Source of the DNA: Pseudomonadota bacterium
GTDB lineage: Bacteria; Pseudomonadota; Gammaproteobacteria; Pseudomonadales; Oleiphilaceae
Direction of reading: 5' to 3'
Assembly (NCBI GenBank): GCA_023430625.1
Contig: JAEZAA010000195.1
Span: 1-6,966, forward strand
Length of the DNA: 6,966 bases
Shown in pieces: positions 1 to 6,425 of the stretch (its first letter is position 1; each line of letters opens with the position of its first letter). A program made the translations under genes and the position numbers. The notes beneath the pieces are model-generated. The model was given only the letters and a program-made list of their open reading frames with translations, was not told the origin of the DNA and did not search any database.

Positions 1-1
1 C

Positions 2-91
2 ATCAAACGTCACGGCGGCAAGATCTGGGCGCAGTCTGCGATCAATGAAGGCGCCACCTTTAATTTCACGCTGGGGAGACCAGCCGATTAA
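2..91 (+). CDS. Sensor histidine kinase, C-terminal end only (partial)
   Basis: Only the last 29 codons and the TAA stop lie in the window. They read RHGGKIWAQS, then a GATFNFTL stretch, and end in GRPAD. This is the last part of a HATPase_c domain: the G2 box (GGKIW) and the closing beta strand (GxGATFxFTL, here NEGATFNFTL) of an ATP-binding histidine kinase. The protein would autophosphorylate a His located upstream of the window. There is no C-terminal receiver domain after the ATPase, so phosphoryl transfer has to go to a separate protein; the response regulator at 316 and the REC-GGDEF-EAL protein at 771 are the obvious partners. The sensor domain cannot be seen. Rcp1-type regulators often follow phytochrome-like kinases, but that identity is only a guess here. 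Confidence 0.85.
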   Translation: MKRHGGKIWAQSAINEGATFNFTLGRPAD

Positions 92-162
92 GCTGGCCGG
101 CAGGGCCACCTAAAGATCGGCGGAAACAAGTTTTTAGTACAGCTAATTGCGTTAGGCTGGAT

Positions 163-215
163 GCGGCAGGTTGCCTACAATACCGCCCGCACGAGGACCC
201 GTCGCAGCCTGCCGC
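163..215. repeat. 12-bp imperfect inverted repeat in the kinase-regulator spacer
   Basis: Positions 163-174 (GCGGCAGGTTGC) pair with 204-215 (GCAGCCTGCCGC) over 12 bp with a single G-U/T-G mismatch, leaving a 29-base loop. It sits between the kinase stop (91) and the regulator start (316). As RNA it would form a stable stem in the leader of the response-regulator gene. No U-run follows, so it is not a typical intrinsic terminator. It may be an mRNA processing or stability element, or an operator. The structure is seen in the sequence; the function is unknown. Confidence 0.5.
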
Positions 216-231
216 CGCTCCGTCTGGAGGG

Positions 232-249
232 ATTCCGGGATTATTCCGG
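232..249. repeat. Two ATTCCGG direct repeats spaced one helical turn apart
   Basis: ATTCCGG occurs at 232-238 and again at 243-249, an 11-base start-to-start spacing, about 67 bases upstream of the response-regulator ATG. The second copy lies across the palindrome TTCCGGAA (244-251). The phasing is what a protein binding on one face of the DNA would use, but a 7-base repeat can arise by chance. Confidence 0.3.
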
Positions 250-315
250 AACGCTGGTGGCAAGCTGCGGCAACCGGTCCTACACTTAGCCCCAAGACGC
301 GTTAGGGATAGCTGT

Positions 316-762
316 ATGCAGCCATTGACGATATTGCTGGTCGAGGATAACGCCGACGACGAGGTACTGGCCCTGCGAGCCCTTACCCGGACCAGCATTC
401 GCAGTAACATCGTCGTCGTACGTGACGGCGAGGAAGCCATGGACTATATCTTTGGTCAAGGTAAATACAGGGGGCGCGATACTCGCCTGCAACCCCATGT
501 GACCTTTATGGACATCAAGCTCCCCAAGCTCAGCGGCCTGGAGGTGCTAAAGGCGATACGCAGCGACGAACGCACCCGGTTGCTTCCGGTGGTGGTGCTG
601 ACTTCCTCCGATGAGCCGGCCGACGTGCTGGAAGCCTATCGGCTGGGAGCCAACAGCTACATCAAGAAACCGGTGGATTTCAACGAGTTCGTCAGACAGG
701 TCAAGCTGCTTGGGGAATACTGGCTCAGTATCAACCGTTCACCCCAGGCTCTATTGCATTAG
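316..762 (+). CDS. Single-domain response regulator, CheY/Rcp1 type
   Basis: This 148-residue protein consists of one receiver domain and no output domain. The acidic pocket is E10-D11 (LLVEDN), the phosphoacceptor is D66 in FMDIKLPKLSG, the switch Thr is T96 (VVLTSSDE), and the conserved Lys is K118 in YIKKPV. The long insert after the second helix (FGQGKYRGRD, residues 46-55) and the LPKLSGLEVLKAIR block are typical of the Rcp1 family, which partners phytochrome-like and other hybrid-free kinases. With no DNA-binding or enzymatic domain it probably acts by protein contact or as a phosphate sink. The ATG is supported by an AGGGA Shine-Dalgarno at 304-308 with a 7-base spacer. It sits 224 bases after the kinase end and 8 bases before the REC-GGDEF-EAL gene, so the three probably form one pathway. 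The receiver assignment is firm; the partner kinase is inferred. Confidence 0.93.
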   Translation: MQPLTILLVEDNADDEVLALRALTRTSIRSNIVVVRDGEEAMDYIFGQGKYRGRDTRLQPHVTFMDIKLPKLSGLEVLKAIRSDERTRLLPVVVLTSSDEPADVLEAYRLGANSYIKKPVDFNEFVRQVKLLGEYWLSINRSPQALLH

Positions 763-765
763 AGG
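761..765 (+). promoter_or_regulatory. Ribosome binding site deciding the GTG start at 771
   Basis: AGAGG overlaps the TAG stop of the upstream regulator (760-762) and lies 5 bases before GTG at 771. No ATG fits the start of the receiver fold, and the residues immediately after GTG (EQGIQILVVDD) are the first beta strand of a REC domain. This supports GTG initiation and translational coupling to the regulator. Confidence 0.6.
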
Positions 766-770
766 TTATT

Positions 771-2456
771 GTGGAACAGGGCATTCAAATTCTGGTGGTC
801 GATGACTCGGAAGACGATGCGTTTCTGCTGTTGCGAGAACTGCGAAAGGCCACTCCGATCCTGCATCACGCCCGGGTGGACACCGCCGAGACGTTACGCG
901 CGGCACTCAACGAATGTTCCTGGGACCTGATCCTGACCGATCACAACATGCCGGGCTTCTCCTCCCAGGAGGCGCTGGCCATCATCAAGGACACCGGCCT
1001 CGACACGCCGGTGATCATCGTGTCCGGCACCATCGGCGAAGACGTGGCAGTCAATGCCATGCGCGCAGGCGCCCAGGACTACATCATGAAGGACAACCTG
1101 GCGCGACTGCTGCCGGCCGTGCAGCGCGAGCTGCGCGAGGCCGAGGTGCGGCTCAAGCGCAAGGAAGCCGAACGCACCCTGCAGCACATTGCCTTCCATG
1201 ACAGCCTGACCGACCTGGTCAACCGCCGCGAGTTCGAGCGCCGCCTCAAGCACGCGCTGGAGACCTGCCACCAGCGCCAGCTCAAGCACATGCTGCTGTA
1301 CCTGGACCTGGACCAGTTCAAGATCATCAACGACACCTGCGGCCACGTGGCCGGTGACGAACTGCTCAAGCAGATGGCCAATGTGCTGTCCGGCCACATC
1401 CGGGCCAGCGACACCCTAGCGCGGCTGGGCGGCGACGAATTCGGCATCCTGCTGGAGTCCTGCTCCGAGCAGCATGCCCTGGACCTGGCGGAAACCCTGC
1501 GCCGGGAAGTGCGTGATTTCCGCTTCGCCTGGCAGAACCGGCCGTTCTCGGTGAGCCTCAGCATCGGCATCGTGCCCATCACCAGCGCCTATGCCAGCAC
1601 CGTGGAAATCCTCAGCCACGCCGACATCGCCTGCTATGCCGCCAAGGACAAGGGCCGTAACGCGGTACAGCTGTTCGAGATCGACAACGCGGAGATGCAC
1701 CAGCGCCGCAATGAAATGCAATGGGCCACGCGCATCCGCCAGGCCCTGGAGGAAGACCGTTTCTTCCTGTACCAGCAGCCCATGGAAGCGCTCAACGACT
1801 CCATGGAGAAAGGGCCTTACACCGAGTTCCTGCTGCGCCTGCAGGACGACGGCCAGACCGTGCCTCCCGGCGCTTTTATTCCGGCCGCCGAGCGTTACAA
1901 CCTGATGTCGCAGATCGACCGCCGGGTGATCCACTACGTATTCCGCTACCTGGCGGAAACCGGCCTGGGCAATCAGGACCACGGCACCTATTTCGTGAAC
2001 CTGTCCGGCTCGTCACTCAGTGACAATACCCTGTTCGAGGACATTCGTTCCCTGCTCGCTCAGTTCGCGATCAAACCCCAGCGCATCTGCTTCGAGATCA
2101 CCGAGACCGCCGCCATCGCCAACCTGGCCGATGCGGTGGAATTCATCAAGGAGATCCGCGAGGAAGGCTTCGCCTTTGCCCTGGACGATTTCGGCTGCGG
2201 CCTCAGCTCCTTTTCCTATCTCAAGACGATTCCCGTGGACTACCTCAAGATCGACGGCAGCTTCGTTCGTAACCTGCTCAACGACCCCATCGACCAGGGT
2301 ATCGTCGAAGCCTGTAACCGCATCGGCCACGCCGCCGGCCTGAAAACCATCGCGGAATTCGTGGAAGACCAGGCGACCAAGCAGCGCCTGATCGAGATGG
2401 GCGTAGACTTTGCCCAAGGTTATGGCATCGCCAAACCCAGCCCCCTGTCGACCTGA
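771..2456 (+). CDS. Response regulator with GGDEF and EAL domains (c-di-GMP cyclase/phosphodiesterase)
   Basis: This 561-residue cytoplasmic protein has three domains. REC (about 6-120) has the acidic pair D11-D12, phosphoacceptor D57 (LTDHNMPG), switch S85 and K107 (YIMKDNL). A charged helical linker (about 118-140) leads to a GGDEF domain (about 140-300) with metal and substrate residues D179, N187-D188 and D196, and an intact GGDEF signature at 220-224. The product-inhibition site RxxD is at 211-214, exactly five residues before the signature. The EAL domain (about 320-555) carries EFLLRL (E352) in place of EALLRW. The other catalytic positions are present: N410, E442 and E445 (FEITE), D472-D473 (DDFG), K493 (LKID), E529 and E532 (AEFVE) and Q549 (QGY). 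Both activities therefore look intact, with phosphorylation of D57 probably setting the balance. It starts with GTG 8 bases after the regulator stop and is followed by a hairpin. Family knowledge links such proteins to biofilm and motility; the output here is unknown. Confidence 0.95.
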   Translation: MEQGIQILVVDDSEDDAFLLLRELRKATPILHHARVDTAETLRAALNECSWDLILTDHNMPGFSSQEALAIIKDTGLDTPVIIVSGTIGEDVAVNAMRAGAQDYIMKDNLARLLPAVQRELREAEVRLKRKEAERTLQHIAFHDSLTDLVNRREFERRLKHALETCHQRQLKHMLLYLDLDQFKIINDTCGHVAGDELLKQMANVLSGHIRASDTLARLGGDEFGILLESCSEQHALDLAETLRREVRDFRFAWQNRPFSVSLSIGIVPITSAYASTVEILSHADIACYAAKDKGRNAVQLFEIDNAEMHQRRNEMQWATRIRQALEEDRFFLYQQPMEALNDSMEKGPYTEFLLRLQDDGQTVPPGAFIPAAERYNLMSQIDRRVIHYVFRYLAETGLGNQDHGTYFVNLSGSSLSDNTLFEDIRSLLAQFAIKPQRICFEITETAAIANLADAVEFIKEIREEGFAFALDDFGCGLSSFSYLKTIPVDYLKIDGSFVRNLLNDPIDQGIVEACNRIGHAAGLKTIAEFVEDQATKQRLIEMGVDFAQGYGIAKPSPLST

Positions 2457-2463
2457 CACCTCC

Positions 2464-2498
2464 CGGATCTGGCGAAAAGCCTCGCCAGATCCGCTTCC
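2464..2498 (+). terminator. Hairpin terminator after the REC-GGDEF-EAL gene
   Basis: An inverted repeat begins 8 bases after the stop. Positions 2464-2475 (CGGATCTGGCGA) pair perfectly with 2482-2493 (TCGCCAGATCCG), giving a 12-bp stem with a 6-base loop. The following bases CTTCC are pyrimidine-rich but not a true T-run, so termination may be weak or the hairpin may mainly protect the mRNA 3' end. The next gene begins 150 bases further on, which is consistent with a transcription-unit boundary here. Confidence 0.65.
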
Positions 2499-2644
2499 TA
2501 GCTGTAACTTGAATATGAGATAGATGGTCGCGTGGGCGGTAATCTGCTGCTATTCTTCATGGGCTAACCGGTACCAAGACGGAATAACAGCGTGCGGCTA
2601 AGGCACAACGGTAGAACAATGAGCCACTAACTGAACCGACAGCC

Positions 2645-4756
2645 ATGAGAAGACCCGCCCGATGTGCCCTTGCTCTTGCAGTGGCGACCTCATTTTGCTC
2701 CGCAGACGATCACACGCTTTCTGTCGATGACAGTCTCTGGCAGTTGTCGCCGGAAGAACTGGGCCAGATCCGGGTCAGCAGCATCGCGACCGGCACCGCT
2801 ACGCCGCTGGATAAAGCCGCCGCGGTGACCACGGTGATTACGGAGGAAGACATCAAGGCCATTGGCGCGACAGATCTTGACGAGATCTTAGCGACGGTTC
2901 CAGGTCTTCATGTCGGACGCTCTGATCAAGCACTATTTCCAAAATATTACTTCCGCGGCATTACTTCGACATATAACCCCCAAACTTTGTTTTTGGTTAA
3001 CGGCATTCCGCAAACCTCCATTGTATATGGGCGCGGAGGAGCAACTGTTTGGGCCGGCATGCCGGTTAAGGCAATTGACCGTATTGAAATCATCCGAGGC
3101 CCAGGATCCGCACTATATGGTGCAGATGCGTTCTCCGGCGTAATCAACATCGTTACGAAAAGCTACGAGGAAATAGACGGTACTGAAATAGGTGGGAGAG
3201 TCGGGAGTTTTGATACTCAGAGCGCATGGATCTTACACGGCGCCAGCTACAATGATTTCAAACTAGGACTTACCATCGAAGCAAGCCAGACCGACGGCTA
3301 TGAGGAAATCGTTCAGTCGGATTTCCAATCCCAATTGGATCAGCTGTATGGGACCAACGCATCCCGAGCGCCAGGGCCGATGAGCACGGGTGCCGAAATG
3401 CTTGAAGTACGATTGGACCTCGAGAAAGACAACTGGCGCCTTCGTAGCGGGTATCAGGGGCGTTACAACGTAGGTACTGGCCCTGGCCTCCTTCAGGCTA
3501 TAGATCCAAACGGAACGTTCCGTAGCGAACGAGTCAATATTGATATAACACACACTCTGACGGATCTATTCGAAGATTTTCGCCTTGTTAGCCAAGCCAG
3601 CTACTTTAGGGCCGAACTGGAGCCCGAAAACAACTCATTCCTGCTGCCGCCCGGTACCTTCGGGAACTTGTTTCCCGAAGGTTTAATAGGCAACCCTGGT
3701 GTTCAGGAAGAGAATGCGCGGATTGACGTAACTGCAATCTATTCAGCGTTGTCTTCACATCGGGTCCGTACTGGCGGCGGTGCGTTTTGGGGCGACGTGT
3801 TCCGCGTTACTGAGAGTAGAAATTATCGTATCGCAGAAACGGCTCCGGGGTTTGAACCCCGACCGGAAGGACTCGAGAAGGTTGATGACTCTGCGGAAGT
3901 ATGGCTTCCAGAAAAAGATCGCTATAGCTATTACGCATTCATACAGGACGAGTGGCAATTTGCTACTGATTGGCAGCTTACTAGTGGCGTCCGTTATGAC
4001 CACTATTCGGATTTTGGCGGCACTCTTAATCCACGGCTGGCCTTAGTCTGGGCGACCAGCGATACCGTCACCACCAAACTCCTTTATGGCCGGGCCTTCC
4101 GCGCACCGACCATTCAGGAATTGTTCGTCACCTCGAATCCCGTCGCCCTGGGCAATCCCGATCTTTCCCCTGAAAAGATCGACACCTATGAGATTGCCCT
4201 CAGCCATAACCCCAATACGCGGCTTCAGTACAGCATCAATCTGTACTATTACAAGATTCGCGATTACATCACCTTCATGTCGAGCGGCGAGAACATCAAT
4301 CAGGCGCAAAATGTCGGAAAACGTAAAGGTCGGGGCGGCGAATTCGAGCTCAGCTATCTGATCAATGACGACTGGAAGATCATTGGTAATTACGCCTATC
4401 AACGCTCCACTGACGAACGAGCGAACGCTGACGTCGGCGAAGCGCCCAACCACCAAATCTATGCTCGTAGTGAATGGATATTCGCAGCAAATTGGAGATT
4501 GAGCGCTCAAGCCAACTGGTCCGGTAAACAAGAACGTGTGAAGGGAGATCTCCGCTCACCAATCGACGATGCGATTACTGTCGACTTGACCGTACGGGCC
4601 GCGGTCCTACATGACGCACTAGAGTTCGCATTCTCTGTTCGAAACCTGTTTGACGAAAAAGTTTTCGCGGCCAGCCCTGGCCCAGATGCACGTATCCAAG
4701 GAGACTTTCCTCTCGCAGGAAGAAGTATTTATGGGGAAGCCAGATATAACTTCTGA
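2645..4756 (+). CDS. TonB-dependent outer-membrane receptor, substrate unknown
   Basis: This 703-residue protein is the full length expected for the family. Residues 1-20 look like a Sec signal peptide (MRRPARC, then a hydrophobic ALALAVATSF, probable cleavage after CSA). After a short exported segment containing LSPEELGQIRV, the plug domain runs from about 57 to 171, with DLDEILATVPGLHV and the hallmark RGPGSALYGADAFSGVINI (151-169). The 22-strand barrel follows, with late motifs NPRLAL (462-467) and GRAFRAPTIQELF (482-494). It ends in an aromatic beta-signal (GEARYNF, terminal Phe). The family imports siderophores, cobalamin, sugars or other scarce ligands using TonB-ExbBD energy; nothing here identifies the ligand. 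No clear Fur box or riboswitch is visible upstream. The ATG lacks a good Shine-Dalgarno, but the nearest in-frame stop upstream is at 2612 and no other start codon lies between. Sampled 60-base blocks are 35-58% GC, below the c-di-GMP gene. It is convergent with the operon on the other strand. Confidence 0.95.
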   Translation: MRRPARCALALAVATSFCSADDHTLSVDDSLWQLSPEELGQIRVSSIATGTATPLDKAAAVTTVITEEDIKAIGATDLDEILATVPGLHVGRSDQALFPKYYFRGITSTYNPQTLFLVNGIPQTSIVYGRGGATVWAGMPVKAIDRIEIIRGPGSALYGADAFSGVINIVTKSYEEIDGTEIGGRVGSFDTQSAWILHGASYNDFKLGLTIEASQTDGYEEIVQSDFQSQLDQLYGTNASRAPGPMSTGAEMLEVRLDLEKDNWRLRSGYQGRYNVGTGPGLLQAIDPNGTFRSERVNIDITHTLTDLFEDFRLVSQASYFRAELEPENNSFLLPPGTFGNLFPEGLIGNPGVQEENARIDVTAIYSALSSHRVRTGGGAFWGDVFRVTESRNYRIAETAPGFEPRPEGLEKVDDSAEVWLPEKDRYSYYAFIQDEWQFATDWQLTSGVRYDHYSDFGGTLNPRLALVWATSDTVTTKLLYGRAFRAPTIQELFVTSNPVALGNPDLSPEKIDTYEIALSHNPNTRLQYSINLYYYKIRDYITFMSSGENINQAQNVGKRKGRGGEFELSYLINDDWKIIGNYAYQRSTDERANADVGEAPNHQIYARSEWIFAANWRLSAQANWSGKQERVKGDLRSPIDDAITVDLTVRAAVLHDALEFAFSVRNLFDEKVFAASPGPDARIQGDFPLAGRSIYGEARYNF

Positions 4757-4788
4757 GCCCTGTGACGCATAGGATAAAGGCCTCGTTG

Positions 4789-5580
4789 TCACCACGATCT
4801 TTTTCCAACACCTTGGTAAATAATGCTTTCACAACGCATTGGGAAAACGGCACCTTCAGGCTTTTCTATGGCATCTAGATAACAAGGAACCATGCCAGCA
4901 ATAAAACATGGTGTCAGGTATAAATGATATTCTTGCGGAGTCAGTCCAAAATCCGCTCCTATAGCCGCTGCTAATGCAGCGAAATTCATTGATAGGCCCT
5001 TTTCTCGCTTTAAATACCGGTATATCTCCATCGCCAAACGAAAATGGACGCCATGGCCAAACCCTAGTTCATGTATCTTCTTTACGGCATGAATCACACG
5101 CTCATCTACTTTGGCAAGAGGACGCCCATAGCCATAAATTATTATATGCCGCGTCAGTTCTGCGTTAACGATATCTTCAATGGTTGCGCCATCTTTTTGC
5201 TGACGAGCAGCCCTTATAAAAAATTCAAGTGCTCGTTTATCCGGCCTCCGTCCATAGATCGATGCTTCTGAAATCGCCAGACCACTCATCAATGACAATG
5301 AAGCTGTAGTACGTACACTGCCCGCTAATTCCGTCACATGATTCGGCCAAATGCTAGGATCGGGATAGCTGGTGCAGACCCAGATATAGTTCAGCATGGC
5401 CAACTGATTACCTTTGAATAACTTGCCAGTTACTCCATAGAGGTACAACGAAAACCAGTCTTCATGGCCTAGTTCAGCATGAAGATCTTTTCCTCGATAC
5501 ACCACACGTTCACAGAGAAAAGCCTTTCCCATCCGAGTTTGATGACCATCCTCGTTTTCTCGCATTACCCGGTTGGTCAT
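4789..5580 (-). CDS. Citrate-synthase-fold protein, second of a pair, catalytic residues diverged
   Basis: This 263-residue protein has the length of short citryl-CoA lyase/citrate synthase domains. Fold landmarks by hand comparison with citrate synthase and the ATP-citrate-lyase C-terminal domain are the PDPSIWPN loop (73-80), the long helix TTASLSLMSGLAISEAS (91-107), GYGRP (150-154) where the family has GFGHR, SMNFAALAAAIGADFG (197-212) where it has NVDFYSG, and a closing RCESIIYQG (249-257). The second catalytic His is thus replaced or deleted, and the catalytic Asp is Asn or absent. A GFGH string at 173-176 lies in the wrong place to substitute. It resembles the upstream protein in layout and is probably its paralogous partner subunit. 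The start is firm: ATG overlaps the upstream TGA as ATGA, with GGAGGAG eight bases before it. Sampled blocks are 40-45% GC against 67-68% in its operon partners. Automatic annotation would probably say citryl-CoA lyase; I would not assert that reaction. Confidence 0.75.
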   Translation of the reverse strand: MTNRVMRENEDGHQTRMGKAFLCERVVYRGKDLHAELGHEDWFSLYLYGVTGKLFKGNQLAMLNYIWVCTSYPDPSIWPNHVTELAGSVRTTASLSLMSGLAISEASIYGRRPDKRALEFFIRAARQQKDGATIEDIVNAELTRHIIIYGYGRPLAKVDERVIHAVKKIHELGFGHGVHFRLAMEIYRYLKREKGLSMNFAALAAAIGADFGLTPQEYHLYLTPCFIAGMVPCYLDAIEKPEGAVFPMRCESIIYQGVGKRSW

Positions 5581-6425
5581 AAGCCTAGCTCCTCCGCGTT
5601 TGGTAAGCCCTTGCCGCCTGGATCGTCCGTCAGTTCAATGGCATCGCCATAGAAGGGAAACTTCTTCCACCCCAGTTCGCGTTGTTCCAGGGCATGCACG
5701 GCGGCACCCGGCAGGCGCAGCATCAGATACAGCATGGATGCCTGGTGCCCGTTCAGGCCAAGGTCATGGAAAGCCGCAGCCGCCACGGCGCTCATGGCCA
5801 GCGGATAACCCAGCTCCCGCTCCAGTCCTTCCCGCTGGGCCTGCAGCCAAGCCAGGGCCGTGCCCGGCGAGATGCTGCTCAACAGGGCCAGGGTCTGCTG
5901 CACCGGCGTCGGGCAGCTCTCGCCATTGGGATCGAATCCCGGCGCATGCTCGATGGGCAGCCAGATATCCTCGCGATAATGCTCGTTGGGATTGCGCAGG
6001 CGGTGACGCCAGGCGTCCAGGTCTTCACCGCACTCCTGCCAGATGTTCAGCAGGATGTAGACTTCATGGCCGCCGCCGTACTGACCGGCACCCACCGCCA
6101 GCGCCGCCATCAAGGAAGCCGCGTTGCGGGAACCGCCGACACCACCGTTCATGGCGGCACGCACACTGGCTTCCCGGGGGCCTGGGTTGGCCAGTGCGAT
6201 GGCGAGACGTTCCAGCAGCTGAGCCTGCGCCGGACTGGGACGCTCTCCCTGGAAAAGCAGGTAGAGGTACTCAATCCAGCTGGCCTTGTGCAGGACCTCT
6301 CCGTAGACATCGTAGCCATGACAATAGCAGGCCTTGGCAGCAAAGGGGTTATCCGCTTCGGGTTCCTCGCGCCAGATCTTGGTGTAATAACCCCTTCTTG
6401 CGGGGGATGGATTGGATTCAGACAT
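5577..6425 (-). CDS. Citrate-synthase-fold protein, first of a pair, catalytic residues diverged
   Basis: This 282-residue protein is soluble, with no signal peptide. Landmarks by hand alignment to the citrate synthase family are: AKACYCHGYDVYG (30-42) in the N-terminal part; PGPREASVRAA (81-91) followed by GGVGGSRNAASL (94-105); GAGQYGGGHEV (112-122) at the place of the family's GPLHGGA loop, where a His (H120) remains but is shifted; HAPGFDPNGESCPTPV (160-175) where GFGHR...DPR would be; and YPLAMSAVAAAAFHDLGLN (207-225) where PNVDFYSG would be, without the catalytic Asp. It parallels the 4789-5580 protein segment by segment. The start chosen is the ATG at 6425, with GGAG at 6436-6439 ten bases upstream. 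It overlaps the upstream TPP-enzyme stop by 8 bases. An upstream in-frame ATG at 6500 would add 25 unlikely residues inside the previous gene. The fold assignment is fairly secure; the reaction is unknown, and citryl-CoA lyase is only the nearest label. Confidence 0.75.
   Translation of the reverse strand: MSESNPSPARRGYYTKIWREEPEADNPFAAKACYCHGYDVYGEVLHKASWIEYLYLLFQGERPSPAQAQLLERLAIALANPGPREASVRAAMNGGVGGSRNAASLMAALAVGAGQYGGGHEVYILLNIWQECGEDLDAWRHRLRNPNEHYREDIWLPIEHAPGFDPNGESCPTPVQQTLALLSSISPGTALAWLQAQREGLERELGYPLAMSAVAAAAFHDLGLNGHQASMLYLMLRLPGAAVHALEQRELGWKKFPFYGDAIELTDDPGGKGLPNAEELGL
5589..5595 (-). promoter_or_regulatory. Strong Shine-Dalgarno for the second citrate-synthase-like gene
   Basis: On the minus strand GGAGGAG lies 8 bases before the ATG at 5580 and is embedded in the last codons of the upstream gene (AEELGL-stop). 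Together with the ATGA stop-start overlap it fixes the start and implies translational coupling of the two subunits. Confidence 0.75.

Noticed and set aside
94..108. TGGCC/GGCCA hairpin just after the kinase stop as a terminator
   Set aside because: It is a 5-bp stem with a GC-rich tail and no T-run. It could form but does not look like a terminator.
176..181. TACAAT as a -10 promoter box ahead of the response regulator
   Set aside because: No acceptable -35 lies 16-18 bases upstream (nearest TTGCGT is 23 bases away), and the box sits in the loop of the inverted repeat.
1821..1841. Degenerate (inactive) EAL domain because the motif reads EFL
   Set aside because: The catalytic Glu is kept and every other metal or catalytic position is present (N410, E442, D472-D473, K493, E529, E532, Q549). 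ExL variants are common in active enzymes.
2533..2548. Sigma-54-like promoter (TGGGC...CTGCT with GG-N10-GC) upstream of the receptor
   Set aside because: The GG and GC spacing is right, but the -24 element lacks the GGCAC core and the -12 element is CTGC rather than TTGC. One such partial match in 188 bases is expected by chance.
2660..2705. Lipoprotein signal in the receptor (Cys at residue 18)
   Set aside because: The residues before Cys (TSF) do not fit a lipobox, which needs Gly, Ala or Ser at -1. A Sec signal with cleavage after CSA fits better and suits a beta-barrel protein.
4762..4792. GTGAC...GTCAC inverted repeat in the convergent gap as a bidirectional terminator
   Set aside because: The stem is only 5 bp, the loop is 21 bases, and there is no T-run on either side.
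4789..6425. The two citrate-synthase-like genes as one gene split by a frameshift
   Set aside because: Each has its own full-length fold, the second has a strong ribosome binding site and a clean ATGA start, and the two align with each other rather than end to end.
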